NCBI GenBank assembly: GCA_913058265.1
Contig: CAJXPQ010000014.1
Location: 29,236 to 93,235, forward strand
Source of the DNA: an uncultured Oligoflexia bacterium
GTDB lineage: Bacteria; Bdellovibrionota; Bacteriovoracia; Bacteriovoracales; Bacteriovoracaceae
DNA length: 64,000 nt
Direction: 5' to 3'
The notes below the pieces were generated by a model that was not told the DNA's origin, searched no databases, and saw nothing but the letters and a program-made list of their open reading frames with translations. Below, piece by piece: positions 54,829 through 63,720 of this stretch (its first letter is position 1; every line of letters begins with the position of its first letter). The position numbers and the translations under genes were made by a program.

Positions 54829-55788
54829 TTAAGCTAATATTTTTTTAAACTCTTCAGTCATAATTGGAACGATCTTATAAAGGTCGCCAACAATACCATA
54901 GTCAGCCTTAGTAAAGATTGGAGCATCTGGATCAGTGTTGATTGCAACAATAACCTTTGATGTTCTCATTCCTGCTAAATGCTGAATAGCACCTGAAATA
55001 CCACATGCAATATATAGAGAAGGAGAAACCGTTTTACCAGTTTGTCCAACCTGCATACTAGGCGCTGCATATCCAGAGTCTACAGCTGCTCTTGAAGCTC
55101 CAACTGTTGCTCCAATAACATCTGCCATTTCCGAAAGAATGGAAAAGTTTTCAGGATTCTTCATCGCACGTCCACCAGAAATAATTATATTGGCTTCAGT
55201 TAGATCAACCTTCTCTGAAGCTGATGCGATAATTTCTTTTATGGCCGCTCTGATTTCTCCTGCTTCAACAGAAGCATCAGAAGCTGTTCCAGCTCCAGCT
55301 GTTGGAGATTCCGGCATACCAAGTGCATTTGGTCTTACAGTTATAAAGTGAGGCTTAGGCCCTTGAAGACTAACTTTCGCTAAACACTTTCCTGCAAAAA
55401 GTGGTCTTGTTCCTTGGAATGTGTCTCCTTCAAAAAGAAAGTTGACACAGTCAGAGGCCATTCCAGCATCAAACTTAGTTGCAAGTCTTGGTACCATATC
55501 TTTTGCAAGAGAAGTTGCACCAGTCATAACGTAATCATAACTACCACCTGAAATAAATCCATGAAGAGCATTTGCATATCCCTCTGGTGAATATTTTTCT
55601 AAGTTGGCACCATTTAACTTATGAACTTTTCCAGCTCCGTACTCTGCTAGGACTTTAACTTGATCATCGGCAAGGTCTCCTATCACAGCTACATCTATAC
55701 TTTGCCCTGTAAGCTTACCTAGGATTTCTAGTGTTACGGGTTTTACGTTTCCATTATTTGTTTCAGAAAAAACTAATACATTCGCCAT
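54829..55788 (-). CDS. etfA: electron transfer flavoprotein alpha subunit
   Basis: Binds FAD and, with EtfB, carries electrons from acyl-CoA dehydrogenases to the quinone pool through ETF dehydrogenase (not in this window). The C-terminal FAD domain has VGASRAAVDSGYAAPSMQVG, SLYIACGISGAIQHLAGM and INTDPDAPIF. 319 residues is normal. It is the last gene of the unit acd-etfB-etfA, with 15 bases after etfB and a terminator just beyond. Confidence 0.96.
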   Translation of the reverse strand: MANVLVFSETNNGNVKPVTLEILGKLTGQSIDVAVIGDLADDQVKVLAEYGAGKVHKLNGANLEKYSPEGYANALHGFISGGSYDYVMTGATSLAKDMVPRLATKFDAGMASDCVNFLFEGDTFQGTRPLFAGKCLAKVSLQGPKPHFITVRPNALGMPESPTAGAGTASDASVEAGEIRAAIKEIIASASEKVDLTEANIIISGGRAMKNPENFSILSEMADVIGATVGASRAAVDSGYAAPSMQVGQTGKTVSPSLYIACGISGAIQHLAGMRTSKVIVAINTDPDAPIFTKADYGIVGDLYKIVPIMTEEFKKILA

Positions 55789-55803
55789 CTGATATTCCTT
55801 TGT

Positions 55804-56592
55804 TTATAAAACTTTCGCTTCTGTTCTTAATAAACCTACAACCTCTGCAACCACTCCTGCAGCAGCAGCGTCATCCATTGCATCAAACTTTTTACCAGCT
55901 GGTTTCTCAGGTGGAAGAGAGAAGTCTGAATAAACAACCCTTCTATCTTCAAGTGATACACCTACATCTGCTAAACTAAGTTGTTGCATAGGTTTTCTTT
56001 TTGCTTTCATTATACCTGGAAGAGAAGCATATCTTGGAGTGTTAATTCCTTTATTTGTTGCAAGAACAACAGGAGTTTTAACTTCATAGATTTCGAGAGC
56101 TCCACCCTCTATTTCTCTTTTCACAGTTACAGTATCGCCAGCTTGTTCGAATCCAACAATAACCGAAACAGATGGAAGTTCCATCATGGTAGCTAGTACT
56201 TGAGGGACTTGAAGACAGTCATCATCAATAGCTTGCTTCCCACAAAGAATAAGATCTGCAGATTTTCCAGATTTATCAATTGCTCCCTTAAGAGATTTTG
56301 CAATTGTATATGAGTCAAGGTTATCTTCAGCATCTACTAGAATGGCATCGTCGGCACCCATGGCCATAGCAGTCCTTAAAGCTTCAGTGTCTTTAACTCC
56401 ACCAACTCTTAAAACAGTTACAGTAGATCCAGCATTTGCAGCCTTAACTAGTAACGCCTGTTCTACAGCAAATTCATCATAGGGATTCATAATCCACTTT
56501 ATTGAACTTGTTTCAATAAAAGTTCCATCACCATTTGGCTGAACTTTAGTTTCCGTATCCGGAACTTGTTTTACACAAACAAAAATGTTCAT
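55804..56592 (-). CDS. etfB: electron transfer flavoprotein beta subunit
   Basis: Partner of EtfA; binds AMP structurally. MNIFVCVKQVPDTETKVQPN at the start, NPYDEFAVEQAL and the LCGKQAIDDD signature are all typical. 262 residues is the normal size. It lies 31 bases after acd and 15 before etfA. Confidence 0.96.
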   Translation of the reverse strand: MNIFVCVKQVPDTETKVQPNGDGTFIETSSIKWIMNPYDEFAVEQALLVKAANAGSTVTVLRVGGVKDTEALRTAMAMGADDAILVDAEDNLDSYTIAKSLKGAIDKSGKSADLILCGKQAIDDDCLQVPQVLATMMELPSVSVIVGFEQAGDTVTVKREIEGGALEIYEVKTPVVLATNKGINTPRYASLPGIMKAKRKPMQQLSLADVGVSLEDRRVVYSDFSLPPEKPAGKKFDAMDDAAAAGVVAEVVGLLRTEAKVL

Positions 56593-56623
56593 TTAATACT
56601 CCTTCATCGTTAATAATATTATT

Positions 56624-57763
56624 TTATTTTCCAAGTACTTTTCGCGATATAACTAAGCGCTGTATTTGCGATGTGCCTTCATAAATTTGAATTAACTTTG
56701 CATCACGCATTAGCTTTTCAACTGGATACTCCCTAGAGTAACCGTAGCCACCGTATATTTGTACCGCATCTGTGGTAATTTGCATACATGAATCAGCTGT
56801 AAATGCCTTCGCAGCTGAGGCAATCAAGGTACTGTCTAGATTGTTGTCAGAAAGCCACGCCGCTTTTTGAATAAGTAACCTTGAGGCTTCGATCTTTTGC
56901 GCCATATCAGCAATCATAAACTGAATCGATTGGTGCTTTGAAATTGGAATACCGAATTGCTTTCTCTCATTTGCGTAATCAATTGAGCAATCCATTGCTC
57001 GTACTGATCCACCTAGTGCGATTGTTGAGACAAGAGGCCTTGAGTGATCAAGTGTCTTCATGGCAATGGCCCATCCTTCTCCAACAGCACCTAGGACATT
57101 TTCTTTTGGAACTCGAACGTTCTCGAAGCGAATACCACAAGTGTCAGAGCAGTTTTGCCCCATTTTATTTTCTTTTTTACCAACTGTGATTCCATCTAGA
57201 TCTGCAGGTACTACGATAGCAGTAATACCTTTATGTTTTAGGCTTGGGTCAATGGTACAGTAAACAATTAGCAGGTCAGCGTGACCAGCATTAGTGATCC
57301 ACATTTTTTCTCCATTTAGAATGTAGTCATCGCCATCCTCTTTAATTCTTGATTGTATACCCGCGGCATCGGATCCATGAGAAGGCTCGGTTAAGCAAAA
57401 TGAAGCAAGTAGTGGCTTCTCGGTAAATGGACGAAGAAATTTCTCTTTTTGCTCAGCTGACCCACCAATAACAATAGGGCTAAGTGCAAGATCATTACAC
57501 ATTATAGAGGTGTACATTCCCATGCAACCATAAGAGAGTGCTTCTCCTATGGTAACAGCATCCAAGAGTGAAAAACCATTACCTCCATACTCAGATGGAA
57601 TACAGGTATTTGTAAACCCAAGCTCCCATGCTTTATCAATAATTTCTCTTGGAAATATAGCCGACTCATCAAACTCAGCAGCTTTTGGTAACATTTCCTT
57701 GATAGCAAATTTTCTAGCTACTTCAAAAATTTCTTTTTGTTCAGTACTTAAAGAAAAGTCCAT
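56624..57763 (-). CDS. acyl-CoA dehydrogenase (short-chain type)
   Basis: Oxidises acyl-CoA to 2-enoyl-CoA with FAD and passes electrons to ETF. SLTEPSHGSDA, WITNAGHAD, the C-terminal QIYGGYGYSREYPVEK and IYEGTSQIQ (catalytic Glu362) are the family signatures, and the Glu position is that of short/medium-chain enzymes. 379 residues. It is cotranscribed with etfB and etfA, its electron acceptor. The exact chain length cannot be told. Confidence 0.94.
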   Translation of the reverse strand: MDFSLSTEQKEIFEVARKFAIKEMLPKAAEFDESAIFPREIIDKAWELGFTNTCIPSEYGGNGFSLLDAVTIGEALSYGCMGMYTSIMCNDLALSPIVIGGSAEQKEKFLRPFTEKPLLASFCLTEPSHGSDAAGIQSRIKEDGDDYILNGEKMWITNAGHADLLIVYCTIDPSLKHKGITAIVVPADLDGITVGKKENKMGQNCSDTCGIRFENVRVPKENVLGAVGEGWAIAMKTLDHSRPLVSTIALGGSVRAMDCSIDYANERKQFGIPISKHQSIQFMIADMAQKIEASRLLIQKAAWLSDNNLDSTLIASAAKAFTADSCMQITTDAVQIYGGYGYSREYPVEKLMRDAKLIQIYEGTSQIQRLVISRKVLGK

Positions 57764-57774
57764 TTTTATTCCTT

Positions 57775-58233
57775 CTATATTGGTTTGGCAGAATTGTTAA
57801 ATGTACTTGGAATTATAAAGTGTTTTTGAATTGTTTGAAAGTAGGGCAATTCGAACAATGGATATACAACAAAACTTCTTTGCTCCCATGAAGGATGTGG
57901 AATTTGGAGATTTTCATCACTTAAAGAGCTTATTTCCCAAAATAAAATATCTATATCAATTGTTCTTGGACCTTTATTTATATCTCTGGTGCGGCCCAGT
58001 ATATGTTCTATTGAATTTATTTTTTTTAACGTTTCTTGAGGAGAAAGGTTGGGTATTTCAAATTCAAGAACCTGGTTATAAAAATCTGGTTGGTTAAGAT
58101 ACTCAACAGCTAGTGATGTATACACTCTACTTTCAGCAATAAATGTAAATTCATCGGAAAGAAGCTCTTTTGCTCTTGCGAGACTGCCAGATTTGTCACC
58201 AATATTTGATCCGGTAGCAAGAATTAAACTCAT
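57775..58233 (-). CDS. folK: 2-amino-4-hydroxy-6-hydroxymethyldihydropteridine pyrophosphokinase
   Basis: Transfers pyrophosphate from ATP in folate synthesis. LATGSNIGDK, the HILGRTRDINKGPRTIDIDILF segment split by the magnesium-binding DxD, and IPHPSWEQRSFVVYPL are diagnostic. 152 residues is the usual length. Its ATG overlaps the stop of a tiny lipoprotein gene (ATGA) and acd follows after 11 bases; the combination is unusual but the family is certain. Confidence 0.95.
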   Translation of the reverse strand: MSLILATGSNIGDKSGSLARAKELLSDEFTFIAESRVYTSLAVEYLNQPDFYNQVLEFEIPNLSPQETLKKINSIEHILGRTRDINKGPRTIDIDILFWEISSLSDENLQIPHPSWEQRSFVVYPLFELPYFQTIQKHFIIPSTFNNSAKPI

Positions 58234-58394
58234 TGATCTTTTTTCTTTTTCGTTTTGGCTTTGGACTTTGTCTTGTAGCTCTTGATATATTTTTCCTCAA
58301 TAGAAGGAAGGACTGTGTTGTTAGGAGCCTTGGGACTTGTTTTTAATCCACATGAAGATAGAAGTGTCAGGATTACTAATAGTTTAAAACTCAA
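58230..58394 (-). CDS. 54-residue lipoprotein, LptM/YifL-like
   Basis: A TTG overlapping the end of the upstream barrel gene opens a 54-codon frame with leader MSFKLLVILTLLSSC and a lipobox LSSC (Cys15). The mature part starts CGLKTSPKAP and ends in a Lys-rich tail (KTKKKKDQ). The CGLK start resembles the small lipoproteins LptM/YifL (CGxKGP), which assist LptD assembly, but that link is tentative. It overlaps both neighbours, an outer-membrane protein gene and folK (ATGA), a strong sign of real translation. Confidence 0.65.
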   Translation of the reverse strand: MSFKLLVILTLLSSCGLKTSPKAPNNTVLPSIEEKYIKSYKTKSKAKTKKKKDQ

Positions 58395-59406
58395 TTGAAA
58401 ATCCTATGCCTAAGATATCAGTTCCTAGGTCTGCTTTTATAAACCAGCCGGGTACTAGTCTTCTGAATACTGTTACACCTGCAACAATGTTGGACTTTCT
58501 GAGTCCCTCAATAACAGCTGTTTCTCTATCAGCTTTTTCTTGTGCAGCCTGAGTATTATTTTCTGCAGTACCTGCATCTGGCGATACAACGGAATAAGTT
58601 TGAAAGCCTATGTAAGGCATGAAGTATGAATAAAGTGGAGCTTTAAATGTGTACTTTAGTCTTGCAGTAAAATTATTAACCTGTGTTTGAAGAGTGTCGT
58701 CAGGGAAGCCGTCAAATACGGTACGACCAAACAATCCTTCTATCCAAAAGTTATCCGCAAACTGGTAACCATATGCAAAGTTCCATTGATTTCCAACAAA
58801 CCTGTCATTACCTCCATCAACATCGCTGTCAAAGCCAAACTGGGCCCAACCGGCACTAAGCAAATTATCAGGCTTGATGTGACGAGTACCTTTATAAAAA
58901 TCTCCAAGGTTTTCTTCTAGTAATGCTGTTTCATTAAAAAGATCCTCTTCAGATTCAATTTTTACAGCGCTTTCAGCAATATCATTAGCTTTTTTCTTTG
59001 GTCTAAAAAGAGAGGAATCATCACCCTTTAATATATCAACTTCAAGGCCACGCTTGAGAAGACCCCACCTTGATAGAGAGTAGACTTTGAGTACTTTAAT
59101 ACCGGCTTTACCATCGTAAGTTTTTGCAACAACGGCCCTTGCAATTGCACCATCATTATTTCGTAAGGCCATTGTTATAAAGTCGCCTTTTGAGAGAAGT
59201 TGATTTGAGTTTGTAAGAATAAAAATTTTTCCAGAGCGCGAGATAATCTGAATAGTCTCACTGAAGAGCTCAGCTGAATCTCCAACAATACCCTCAGTAT
59301 TAAAGTCATCTACGATACCTTGAGCGTATGCGCTTTGCGAAAAGAAGAATATACACATGATTAAACAGAATAAGTTTGAATGTGTTTTCAGCCTTTTAGT
59401 ATACAT
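58384..59406 (-). CDS. exported protein with outer-membrane barrel
   Basis: A long leader (MYTKRLKTHSNLFCLIMCIF through about residue 28, AYAQ) is a signal peptide. Residues 30-140 form a beta-rich periplasmic domain (LSKGDFITMALRNNDGAIAR). A charged linker is followed by a C-terminal barrel ending in GFSIEF. 340 residues. The architecture resembles the protein at 7318-8787. It is first in the unit lipoprotein-folK-acd-etfB-etfA. Function unknown. Confidence 0.75.
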   Translation of the reverse strand: MYTKRLKTHSNLFCLIMCIFFFSQSAYAQGIVDDFNTEGIVGDSAELFSETIQIISRSGKIFILTNSNQLLSKGDFITMALRNNDGAIARAVVAKTYDGKAGIKVLKVYSLSRWGLLKRGLEVDILKGDDSSLFRPKKKANDIAESAVKIESEEDLFNETALLEENLGDFYKGTRHIKPDNLLSAGWAQFGFDSDVDGGNDRFVGNQWNFAYGYQFADNFWIEGLFGRTVFDGFPDDTLQTQVNNFTARLKYTFKAPLYSYFMPYIGFQTYSVVSPDAGTAENNTQAAQEKADRETAVIEGLRKSNIVAGVTVFRRLVPGWFIKADLGTDILGIGFSIEF

Positions 59407-59484
59407 GTGAATATTTTATAGAACTAAGCGCAATAGGTAAACTAACTAAATAACTTAAGATTGGAAAAATAGCATTTTTGTTAT

Positions 59485-59514
59485 TTGACTCATGTACTCA
59501 GTTTTTGATAATAA
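59485..59514 (+). promoter_or_regulatory. sigma-70-like promoter of the deoxynucleoside kinase gene
   Basis: TTGACT (59485-59490) and TAATAA (59509-59514) are spaced by 18 bases. Initiation near 59521 precedes the preferred ATG at 59546 and lies after an alternative ATG at 59492, supporting the shorter reading. Confidence 0.55.
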
Positions 59515-59545
59515 TATTATATACACAAGATATGGGGGAGAACTA

Positions 59546-60220
59546 ATGACAATCGATGCTTATAATCAGCTATCTAGTGGTGCCGATAAAATGTTTGTAG
59601 TTGTTGCTGGAAATATAGGTTCTGGGAAAACAACGCTTACAAGAAAATTATCTGAGCGACTAGGGTGGAAGCCTCACTTTGAATCAGTTCAAGACAACCC
59701 TTATCTGGCCGACTTCTACGACAATATGTCTCGTTGGAGCTTTCCATTACAGGTCTACTTTTTAAATCACAGGTTTAACACCCATAAACTCATTGAAAGT
59801 GGTCAAGGCTCGGCGATTCAAGATAGATCGATCTATGAAGATGCAAATATTTTTGCAAGGGCCCTTTTTGAACAAGGTGACCTAGATCAGAGAGACTACG
59901 AAACATACCGAACATTATATGAATCAATGATTCAATATTTAAGTGCACCCACACTGATGATTTTTCTTAAAAGATCTGTGCCTAAACTTACTGAAAGAAT
60001 TAAGCTTCGTGGAAGAGATTATGAGCAAGCTATACCGGTTGATTATCTTACTAAGTTGAACGGATACTACAATGAGTGGTTTGACTCTTATGATTTAGGA
60101 AAATCATTAATCGTTGAAACGGACGACCTAGACTTCCTTGAGAACGAAGAGCACTTTGATCACCTCGTTGCTAAAATACATGACTCCATTGATCAACAGG
60201 AAATGTTTTTCCACTACTAA
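59546..60220 (+). CDS. deoxynucleoside kinase
   Basis: Phosphorylates deoxynucleosides in salvage. The P-loop GNIGSGKT lies at residues 22-29, the DRS motif in AIQDRSIYED and the LID motif KLRGRDYE later; these match the dNK/dGK family. I chose 59546 because GGGGGAG precedes it, giving 224 residues; the upstream ATG at 59492 lies inside the predicted promoter. Salvage of prey DNA nucleosides would suit a predator, which is inference. Confidence 0.92.
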   Translation: MTIDAYNQLSSGADKMFVVVAGNIGSGKTTLTRKLSERLGWKPHFESVQDNPYLADFYDNMSRWSFPLQVYFLNHRFNTHKLIESGQGSAIQDRSIYEDANIFARALFEQGDLDQRDYETYRTLYESMIQYLSAPTLMIFLKRSVPKLTERIKLRGRDYEQAIPVDYLTKLNGYYNEWFDSYDLGKSLIVETDDLDFLENEEHFDHLVAKIHDSIDQQEMFFHY

Positions 60221-60233
60221 ATAAATTCAATTC

Positions 60234-60258
60234 CTAGGTAATGAAAATAATTGCCTAG
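60234..60258. repeat. inverted repeat after the kinase gene
   Basis: CTAGGTAAT (60234-60242) pairs with ATTGCCTAG (60250-60258) with one T-G pair and a 7-base loop. There is no T-run, so it is not a standard terminator; it might be a processing or binding site. Confidence 0.35.
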
Positions 60259-60309
60259 CCGATAAAGTACTTGAACTGAGATACAATAATTATAATTGGG
60301 AGTTTAAGT

Positions 60310-60927
60310 ATGAAAGTTTTATTATCACTATTTTTATTATTTATTTTTGCCGGCTGTTCAGGGTCAAAATCAGCAAATGAATTAGAAGATCAAGATGCTG
60401 GTGTTGAGATGGCAGAAGGCGATGAGTTTGAAGATGACTTTTCTGACAATGAAGAAGCATTTTCTGACGAAGATACAGCTGAAGAAACAGAGCTTGCAAT
60501 GGATGATGGAGACTCGCCTGTAGTTATTAATAGTGCAGGGTCAGATGGTATCTATAAAGTACAAGCGAATGAAACACTTATGCTTATTGCTTTTAAAATA
60601 TATGGTGACTATGACAGATGGAAAGATCTTGCTATGTGGAATAAGGAGACTTTAAATTCTTCACACTCTATAAGCGAGGGAATGGACCTTAAGTACGAAG
60701 AGCCAGCAGAGAAGTTTGTATGGAACCCAGAAGGTAATCCTTACCTGATTAAGGTTGGTGATTCTTTGGGGTCAATTTCAACGACAACATATGGGACAAC
60801 AAAGCATTGGAATGATATTTGGCAAAATAATAAGCCAATGATTAAAGATCCAAACCGTATTTTTGCAGGTTTTACACTTTATACTCCTATATTGGAGTCT
60901 CGAGACATTGCCAATAGTGATATTTAG
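60310..60927 (+). CDS. LysM-domain lipoprotein
   Basis: 205 residues with a lipobox FAGC (Cys16), an acidic Glu/Asp-rich linker (about 25-70) and two LysM-like repeats: IYKVQANETLMLIAFKIYGD (about 81-100) and LIKVGDSLGSISTTTYG (about 147-165). LysM binds peptidoglycan GlcNAc. It probably tethers the outer membrane to the wall or serves as a wall sensor. It is followed by a strong terminator, so it forms a single-gene unit. Confidence 0.85.
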   Translation: MKVLLSLFLLFIFAGCSGSKSANELEDQDAGVEMAEGDEFEDDFSDNEEAFSDEDTAEETELAMDDGDSPVVINSAGSDGIYKVQANETLMLIAFKIYGDYDRWKDLAMWNKETLNSSHSISEGMDLKYEEPAEKFVWNPEGNPYLIKVGDSLGSISTTTYGTTKHWNDIWQNNKPMIKDPNRIFAGFTLYTPILESRDIANSDI

Positions 60928-60953
60928 AGTTTAAAATTAAATGAATATATATC

Positions 60954-60978
60954 AGCAGGTCATAATGACCTGCTTTTT
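60954..60978 (+). terminator. Rho-independent terminator
   Basis: AGCAGGTCAT and ATGACCTGCT form a perfect 10-base stem around a single A, followed by TTTTT. It ends the LysM lipoprotein gene. Confidence 0.85.
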
Positions 60979-60989
60979 AGTTTAAAGTC

Positions 60990-61775
60990 ATGAAAATAAA
61001 GAAACTTATTGTAGTGCTATTCTTTTTTGTATCATGTGGCGTGATCCAAGTCCCTTCATCTTTTAAAAATGAAAAGAAAGAAATTAATTTATCCTCATAC
61101 CGAGAGTTAGATCAAGCTGACTTTGTTGATCATCTTGCAAGCTTTGAGTCAGTATATACTGAAGAATATGCGAGTAAGTTACAAGCACTAAGCTCTTATA
61201 ATGAAGTTTATTTAGCGGGAATAGTGACAAAGATAACAGAATCAAATGAACTCTTTTTTAAAAAAAAAGTTAAGCCAAAATTTTATATAGTTACCTCAAA
61301 AACACCATATCATTTCTCCCTTCCTGGTTATAAATTTTTCTTTTCATCAAGTTTAATAGAAAAATATATAAAAAATGAATCAATATTAATTTGCTTGATT
61401 ACTTATGAGCTAATCAGATCAGAGAAAAACATTTATAAAAAATCTATAATCATTCCTACTGGCTCCATGTCCACAAATAAAATTTTATCTTTATTAAGGC
61501 TAGAGACAAAGGACAAAGTAGAAATACATAAGTGGGCATTTTACTTGTTAAAACGCATGGGGTTGGATGTTGATAGTTATTTATCATGGCTTCAAATCAA
61601 AAATAGAAATTCTTTAGACTTCGCATTACAGCTTGGTGATATTCAGAGTATCTCCAGAGAAGAGGCATTATATAAAGCCTTTTTAATTCAAAATAGTGAA
61701 AGAATAGACAATTTCAAAAAGTATCAAGGATCTTCAAGAAAGTTTTATAATTTTATAAATAAGATTAAAAGGTAG
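60990..61775 (+). CDS. M48-like pseudo-protease lipoprotein
   Basis: 261 residues with a lipobox VSC (Cys16). The middle (YHFSLPGYKFFFSSSLIEK, 107-125) aligns with the NAFALPGGYVFVTRGLL segment of M48 (BepA/LoiP-like) metalloproteases. Where HExxH should follow, the sequence is Y139-E-L-I-R143, so both zinc-binding His are lost. It probably keeps the fold but not catalysis. It starts 12 bases after the terminator and 4 bases before the AmgK-like gene. Confidence 0.65.
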   Translation: MKIKKLIVVLFFFVSCGVIQVPSSFKNEKKEINLSSYRELDQADFVDHLASFESVYTEEYASKLQALSSYNEVYLAGIVTKITESNELFFKKKVKPKFYIVTSKTPYHFSLPGYKFFFSSSLIEKYIKNESILICLITYELIRSEKNIYKKSIIIPTGSMSTNKILSLLRLETKDKVEIHKWAFYLLKRMGLDVDSYLSWLQIKNRNSLDFALQLGDIQSISREEALYKAFLIQNSERIDNFKKYQGSSRKFYNFINKIKR

Positions 61776-61778
61776 AGG

Positions 61779-62804
61779 ATGAAAGCGGAAGTATCAGAGC
61801 GGTTATTAATAAAAGAACTTTTTAAAAATAGCAAAGCTAGAATGAAACGAGACGATTTAGAGTTAAAAAATATAGATGGGCTTACCGGAGATGCGTCAAC
61901 GAGAAGATATTACCGTTTAGAGACGAATGATATCCCATTTGTTGTGTGTTTGGACCACCCGAGTGAGTCACCTGAAAATTCATTTGTGAAGATGCAGTCA
62001 TTCTTAGAGGAAAACGGTGTCAGGGTTCCACGTATTTACGATATGAATCTATTAAAAGGATACATGCTTGAGGAGGACCTTGGGAATGAGACTCTACTAC
62101 ATTATCTATCTAAAGTTAAAGATATAAAGGAAGAAGAATCTATCTATAAAAATATAGTTAGTATTTTATTAAAAATGCATGAAATTCCATTGAAAGATAT
62201 TCAAGAAAATGATCCAACCGGCTTAAAGTTTGACTATGAAAAGCTTCAGTGGGAAATAGACTTTACGGTAGATTTTTTTCTTAAACGGTATTTAAAAATT
62301 GATGATGAAGGTGAGTTGAATGCAGTTAAAAATTCGTTTAAACCTGTCTGTGAGAGAATTGCATCTGAGAAAATGGTTTTCACTCATAGGGATTTTCATT
62401 CGAGAAATTTAATGGTTTTAGATGATGAACTTGTTACAATTGATTTTCAAGATGCGAGACTTGGGATTCCACAATACGATTTAGTTTCAGTCTTAGAAGA
62501 TTGTTACTATGAAATACCGGACGAACTGAAGGTAAAACTGATAAAGCATTACTATAATTCCTTGCCTCCAGAAACTCATGGTCAAGGATCATTTGAGAAC
62601 TTTATGTCTCTCTATAACGATATGCTTTTACAAAGAGTCTTTAAGGCCATTGGAAGCTTTTCCTACATATATGAAACACGCAAAGATATTCGATATCTTA
62701 AATATATAGGCTTTGCTATGGAGAAAATTAGGAAATGTATGCTTAAGGATAGTAAATACGATGAGCTTAGAATGACTCTATTTCAAAGGTACTATGAAAG
62801 TTGA
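61779..62804 (+). CDS. amgK: AmgK-like sugar kinase (anomeric MurNAc/GlcNAc kinase)
   Basis: Aminoglycoside-phosphotransferase-fold kinase of 341 residues. LTGDASTRRYYRL near the start, the catalytic HRDFHSRNLM and the metal-binding IDFQDARLGIPQYDLVSVLED match AmgK, which phosphorylates MurNAc or GlcNAc at C1. The next gene encodes a nucleotidyltransferase and overlaps this one by 11 bases, as in the AmgK-MurU pair. In the known pathway the pair makes UDP-MurNAc from recycled wall sugar. Confidence 0.8.
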   Translation: MKAEVSERLLIKELFKNSKARMKRDDLELKNIDGLTGDASTRRYYRLETNDIPFVVCLDHPSESPENSFVKMQSFLEENGVRVPRIYDMNLLKGYMLEEDLGNETLLHYLSKVKDIKEEESIYKNIVSILLKMHEIPLKDIQENDPTGLKFDYEKLQWEIDFTVDFFLKRYLKIDDEGELNAVKNSFKPVCERIASEKMVFTHRDFHSRNLMVLDDELVTIDFQDARLGIPQYDLVSVLEDCYYEIPDELKVKLIKHYYNSLPPETHGQGSFENFMSLYNDMLLQRVFKAIGSFSYIYETRKDIRYLKYIGFAMEKIRKCMLKDSKYDELRMTLFQRYYES

Positions 62805-63720
62805 CCATGTCCTAATATTGGCAGCAGGAAAAGGAACTCGAATGGGTTCTATTGGAGAGCTTTTACCAAAAGTTATTTGGCCTATTTTTAATAAATCAAT
62901 ATTGGAGTTAGAAGTCTGCTATGCAAAAAGATATGCCCCTGATGCAAATATATTTATTAATCTGTTTAACTTTAAAGACATTATCAAAGATTTTATAAAT
63001 AAAAACATAAAATATTTTGAAGGTGTTACTGTCATCGAAGAAGCTAAAGAGATTGATATCGGCGGTGCAATTCATAATATGGCCAAAGAAGTTAATTACA
63101 GCGGCAACCTTTTGATCATAAACTCAGATCAATTTTTATTTTCAGAACAAAAAATTGTAGAGCTAGGGCTTGAAAAACTACAGACAGCAGATTCGGTTTT
63201 ATTTACATACGAGGTGAATCAGAGAGACGGCTATTCAACGTTGGATATTCGTGGAGATGAGTTGAAGGGTATTGTTGCAAATAGCGAACTTTCCAAAGGA
63301 TCACGAGCTCAAACTTACACGGGGATGTCACTAATTAGGCTTGAAAAGCTAGAGGAGTTCCAGGGGAAATCGTCTTTTTTTAAAACTATTGCTAACCCTA
63401 AAAATAACCTAGTTAAAACAATTGAAATATCCGGTCTAGAGTATTGGGACTTCGGAACGGTAAACCGGTATCATGAATCTATGTTTAAGACATTATCTCA
63501 AACAACTAGTAGCTTTTATAATTTTCTTAGAAAAACTAAGTCTATAGATATAGAAAAGAATTTTGGTCAATCCTATGGCGGCGATGCAGGGATTAATTTA
63601 ACCAACGAGAGTCAAAGTATTGGTAGTCTAGAAATCTTGCTAGAATCAGCAGATAGTAATGATCGAGATAAGAATCTTAAAAATATAATATTAGGTAAAA
63701 GAGTAGTCACAGCTAATTAG
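62794..63720 (+). CDS. murU: MurU-like nucleotidyltransferase
   Basis: 308 residues. The start LILAAGKGTRMGSIGELLPKV is the nucleotidyltransferase signature of sugar-1-phosphate uridylyltransferases. INSDQF provides the metal-binding Asp, and YTGMSLIRL and EYWDFGTVNRY follow. Next to an AmgK-like kinase, MurU (MurNAc 1-P uridylyltransferase) is the best call. It is longer than typical MurU (about 225 residues), with a C-terminal extension of about 70 residues, so another sugar 1-phosphate cannot be ruled out. Confidence 0.75.
   Translation: MKVDHVLILAAGKGTRMGSIGELLPKVIWPIFNKSILELEVCYAKRYAPDANIFINLFNFKDIIKDFINKNIKYFEGVTVIEEAKEIDIGGAIHNMAKEVNYSGNLLIINSDQFLFSEQKIVELGLEKLQTADSVLFTYEVNQRDGYSTLDIRGDELKGIVANSELSKGSRAQTYTGMSLIRLEKLEEFQGKSSFFKTIANPKNNLVKTIEISGLEYWDFGTVNRYHESMFKTLSQTTSSFYNFLRKTKSIDIEKNFGQSYGGDAGINLTNESQSIGSLEILLESADSNDRDKNLKNIILGKRVVTAN

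Noticed and set aside
59492..59545. Earlier ATG of the deoxynucleoside kinase
   Set aside because: It lies within the predicted promoter; the ATG at 59546 has a strong GGGGGAG site.
60234..60258. Inverted repeat as a terminator
   Set aside because: The stem is adequate but no T-run follows on either strand.
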